20,425 nt of DNA, from the NCBI GenBank assembly GCA_027575805.1, contig JANBPU010000278.1, forward strand, positions 1 to 20,425, in the 5' to 3' direction. The number at the start of each line of letters is the position of its first letter. The first letter of the stretch is position 1. The notes below the pieces were generated by a model, which was not told the origin of the DNA, ran no database searches, and was given only the letters and a program-made list of their open reading frames with translations. Position numbers and translations under genes: made by a program. Source of the stretch: Mycoemilia scoparia (taxonomy: Eukaryota; Kickxellomycota; Kickxellomycetes; Kickxellales; Kickxellaceae). This document shows, in pieces, positions 17,770 through 20,425 of the stretch.

Positions 17770-18701
17770 AATAAAAATTGATAAGTCTCCTCCAAGGGTT
17801 TTGTGATAAAATGTGGCTTACGATTTGGCCAAAATTTAAAAAGAACTCGCTATTCTTTCTGTCTACCATTCATTTTTCAATCACTGGTGGTGAAATCTTA
17901 CTGTATCCATACATTTATAATATTATGTATCTATGTATGTGTGTTTTTAGTCTACTTTGTTTATGTAAAATATTGAAAAAGGAAAAAAGATCAGGTTGAG
18001 GGGAGAGGGGGAGGGTAGAATGAATGGAATTGTTGGGGGTGAGTGGCCAATATGTTCAACAGTGGCAAGCACTATTCATCTATTCAAGGATAATATCACC
18101 AAACCGAGAACTCTCTTGAAATCTCAAGAGCCCAGCTTAATATTAGGAATTTTAAACTAACTATACATATCCAAATCTTGGGGTTTCCTTTATCAAGTTT
18201 TTTAGGTATAGTATCCATTGATGATATTTGCCTTGTTGGGTTTATATATGAACACATATTCAATTATTAATTTCCCTTTTAGCTATTATTATCGAATCTA
18301 TGTCCTGCATAATCTATTATAGAAAACAACGTGTATTAATTTGCAGCCAATGTTCTAGAATAGAGATTATATAATCATCGAGAGTTATAGTTTTCATTCT
18401 AACAAACTGCTTTTTGTTAGAATATCTGCTGAAATAGTTTTTAGCGCCCAAGTCCTACTACTTGTTTGCTAAAGCTATGGTTGCTTTGTAATGGATCTAT
18501 AAACGCCAAATTTGACTAATGTCAACCACTTGATAATTAACAACATATAAAGGGATATGCCATATATTCAAATACTTTGATAGGTTTAGTACATGATATC
18601 CTCTATGATACAATATTTAAAAATAAATAGAATCTATATAAAAAATAACTGAAACCAGGATTAGAAAGTATGATAAGAAACTTTTACTTCCCGAATGCAT
18701 T

Positions 18702-19475
18702 CTACTTAATTGCATGGAGTCTTTTGACTCTAGGACCCAGTGTAGAATCCTCATCACTGTCAAAATCATCATCAACTTCATGGCTTGGGAAACTAAGCCT
18801 GAGTTTATGGTTTGCCCTGCTATGCCTTTTCCTCTCTTGTTTGTTCCCAAGTAGAAAGCAATTCTCCCCCGAAAAGTCAACTGCAACTTTCTTAGTTTTA
18901 GTGCCCCGATTGGTGGTGTCGTTGCCTCTGTCAAATGTGTAGCTTCTGAGGAGATGGCCCAGATGATGTCCTTGCTCAATACCCATCAATGGATGAATAC
19001 CAGTAGGCGAATTGGGGGAGCTGGAGTCGTCCGAAGTAGGTGCGGGTGTTTGGATGGAAGGAGGTGACAGCAATGGGAATGATCTCTCAGAGTGTTGAGA
19101 AGGCCCATCTTCTGAATCTGTGCTCTTGCTTTCCTCAAAGAGGGGTTCGGTTTCGCCCCAATACTCATTATATATCTGAAGAATGCCATCTATACTGTCT
19201 TCATCATATAGCCTGCCATCATTGCCATTACTGGAACTATTGCTTGGGCTAATATATGGGATTGTCTGTCTCGTGTCACTACCAAAGCATTGGGATCGTG
19301 ATAGGGAAGGAGGTGGATCGATATTAGTTAGCATACTGATTAGGGGGAGGAGGTACGACACATTTTCTGCATAACCTTCATATAGTCTCATACTACTCTC
19401 ACTACTAAAATTGGTGTTGGGGCCAGTGTGGTGGCTAGGCTTGCCATTGTTGTTATTGCTGACTCTGCAACACAT
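18702..19475 (-). CDS. Ser/Asp-rich, probably disordered protein (257 residues), function unknown
   Basis: The start is the first ATG behind the TATA box at 19573-19580; the frame is open further upstream but without an ATG. The product starts MCCRVSNNNNG. A possible ordered segment lies at 30-50 (RLYEGYAENVSYLLPLISML), and a second short one at 88-113 (LYDEDSIDGILQIYNEYWGE). Residues 114-160 are Ser/Pro/Thr-rich with several SP/TP sites. Near the C-terminus come a basic stretch (KQERKRHSR, 212-220), which could serve in nuclear import, and a strongly acidic one (EVDDDFDSDED, 233-243). There is no signal peptide or membrane helix. A nuclear regulatory role is only a guess from composition. 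An extra 5' exon is possible because TTGCAG, an acceptor-like site, occurs right after the start. Confidence 0.72.
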   Translation of the reverse strand: MCCRVSNNNNGKPSHHTGPNTNFSSESSMRLYEGYAENVSYLLPLISMLTNIDPPPSLSRSQCFGSDTRQTIPYISPSNSSSNGNDGRLYDEDSIDGILQIYNEYWGETEPLFEESKSTDSEDGPSQHSERSFPLLSPPSIQTPAPTSDDSSSPNSPTGIHPLMGIEQGHHLGHLLRSYTFDRGNDTTNRGTKTKKVAVDFSGENCFLLGNKQERKRHSRANHKLRLSFPSHEVDDDFDSDEDSTLGPRVKRLHAIK

Positions 19476-19572
19476 ATTTTGGAACAGGGGCGAATAAAAT
19501 AATATGCGAATGGCTTGAATGTGAAATGCTGTTTTAGTGATAATGTGATGCTTCAATGGGCCTGCTCCATCC

Positions 19573-19580
19573 TATTTATA
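19573..19580 (-). promoter_or_regulatory. TATA box of the 257-residue protein gene
   Basis: The minus strand reads TTATAAATAGG about 100 nt before the ATG at 19475. Its position argues against any start codon upstream of about 19550. Confidence 0.6.
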
Positions 19581-20425
19581 AGTTTTTTTACCATCCCCGC
19601 AAAAGATATTCAAACTGCTGGGTATGAACATTTAAACAAAGATTGCTATTTCTTGGGACTGGTGCGATATCATGCTACTTAAAGCATACCTAGAACCAAA
19701 ATCTAGTTGACACCAAGACCACAAAAGCCTTCATATGAGAAGGCGATTGGTGATGACCTCCCCCCTCCATCGATGGCTAACACAGCTATACAGTCACAAT
19801 AACCACCAACTCAGCTTCAAAAAGCCATATTCTCAAGTCTCTAATACCCATTTTAGAATATCTACTTGGCAAAGGGATTATTGATGTCATGACTCGCCAT
19901 TGCTGTTATAGCGGAAATTCAGATATAAGAAAGTGGAAATCTCTTTGCTAATATCAAAATAACATTGTGGATTAGGACTAAGCAATGTTTAGGAAACAAC
20001 GTTTCTTTGTAAACTAAAAAACAACAGAGCCTCCGCTAAAAACGGAAAAGCACTATGATTCCTTATGCATTGGTAATAATTAACAGGAATCAAAAAAGAG
20101 TAAGTTAAAGGACAGAAAATCGCTACAGTTTAGTTTTACTGATTGAGAAACTTTGAAATGTATGCACCGATCAACCCCCGTTTAATCACAAACATTGAAA
20201 TTTTGCAATATTGGTTATTTCAAACTATAACAAAAAAACAGTGCTACTCCAACTAGCGTTATAAATATTAACAAAAAATGTGATTGTGGGGCTATATTTC
20301 ATTCCTTTAATTTTGTATTTTTACATTCCTAACCCAAAAAATGACTACACCAATTTTTGATTTCATCACAAAACTTCAAATATTTGGTTTTTAAACATTT
20401 ATTTTAGCGCCAAAACTTTCTGTAC
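19581..20425. other. Right-hand intergenic end, no gene seen
   Basis: AT-rich, with frequent stops in all frames. I found no TATA-driven reading frame, RNA gene or dispersed-element copy here. Confidence 0.45.

Larger units (their letters stand above)
17280..18701. other. AT-rich intergenic region with tandem and dinucleotide repeats
   Basis: About 1.4 kb without a supported gene. It contains an AAT run and an AC microsatellite (17515-17560), the three-unit 39-bp repeat at 17653-17769, and further A/T-rich sequence down to the 257-residue gene. Short open frames here are low-complexity or start without an ATG. Confidence 0.45.

Noticed and set aside
19476..19556. Longer N-terminus for the 257-residue protein
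   Set aside because: The extra 27 codons begin at TTG and reach back to the expected transcription start; the first ATG is at 19475.
1..20425. tRNA, 5S rRNA or CRISPR array
   Set aside because: I found no tRNA box B-type sequence in a cloverleaf context, no 5S-like region and no evenly spaced direct repeats with unique spacers.

Overview
This window looks like nuclear DNA of a fungus. It is AT-rich, genes are spaced by long non-coding stretches, and small genes carry single short GT-AG introns (98-110 nt, one with a perfect TACTAAC branch site). Most genes have a TATAAATA-type TATA box 50-200 nt before the first ATG. The only gene recognised with certainty encodes a mitochondrial E1 enzyme of the DHTKD1 (2-oxoadipate dehydrogenase) type. 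An early-diverging lineage such as Mucoromycota is a guess; the sequence does not settle the taxon. No tRNA, rRNA, CRISPR array or prokaryotic-style operon was seen.

Layout. 1-145: possible 3' end of a plus-strand gene. 386-3388 (minus): intron-free 1000-residue DHTKD1-like E1. 4887-5266 (minus), 7314-7753 (minus) and 14300-14736 (plus): three small two-exon genes whose products (93, 109 and 110 residues) align with each other and share intron position and phase, so I treat them as one diverged local family of unknown function. 9503-9790 (minus): small secreted six-cysteine protein. 12540-13331 (plus): helix-rich orphan of 263 residues. 15334-17136 (minus): 600-residue, mostly disordered protein rich in SP/TP sites with two 14-3-3-like motifs. 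18702-19475 (minus): 257-residue Ser/Asp-rich, probably disordered protein.

The intergenic DNA from 5.6 to 15.1 kb holds two families of short dispersed elements with terminal inverted repeats. Family 1 has four copies of about 95-108 bp and inner ends TTTTTGAAGGG. Family 2 has five copies of about 100-135 bp. Both resemble MITEs. They often lie beside each other, in one place only 1 bp apart. There is also a precise three-unit 39-bp tandem repeat at 17653-17769 and several microsatellites, one of which is translated into a serine run.

Nothing in the layout joins these genes into one pathway. The least expected content is the three-member small-gene family, which is easily missed because its introns split it, together with the two inverted-repeat element families around it.
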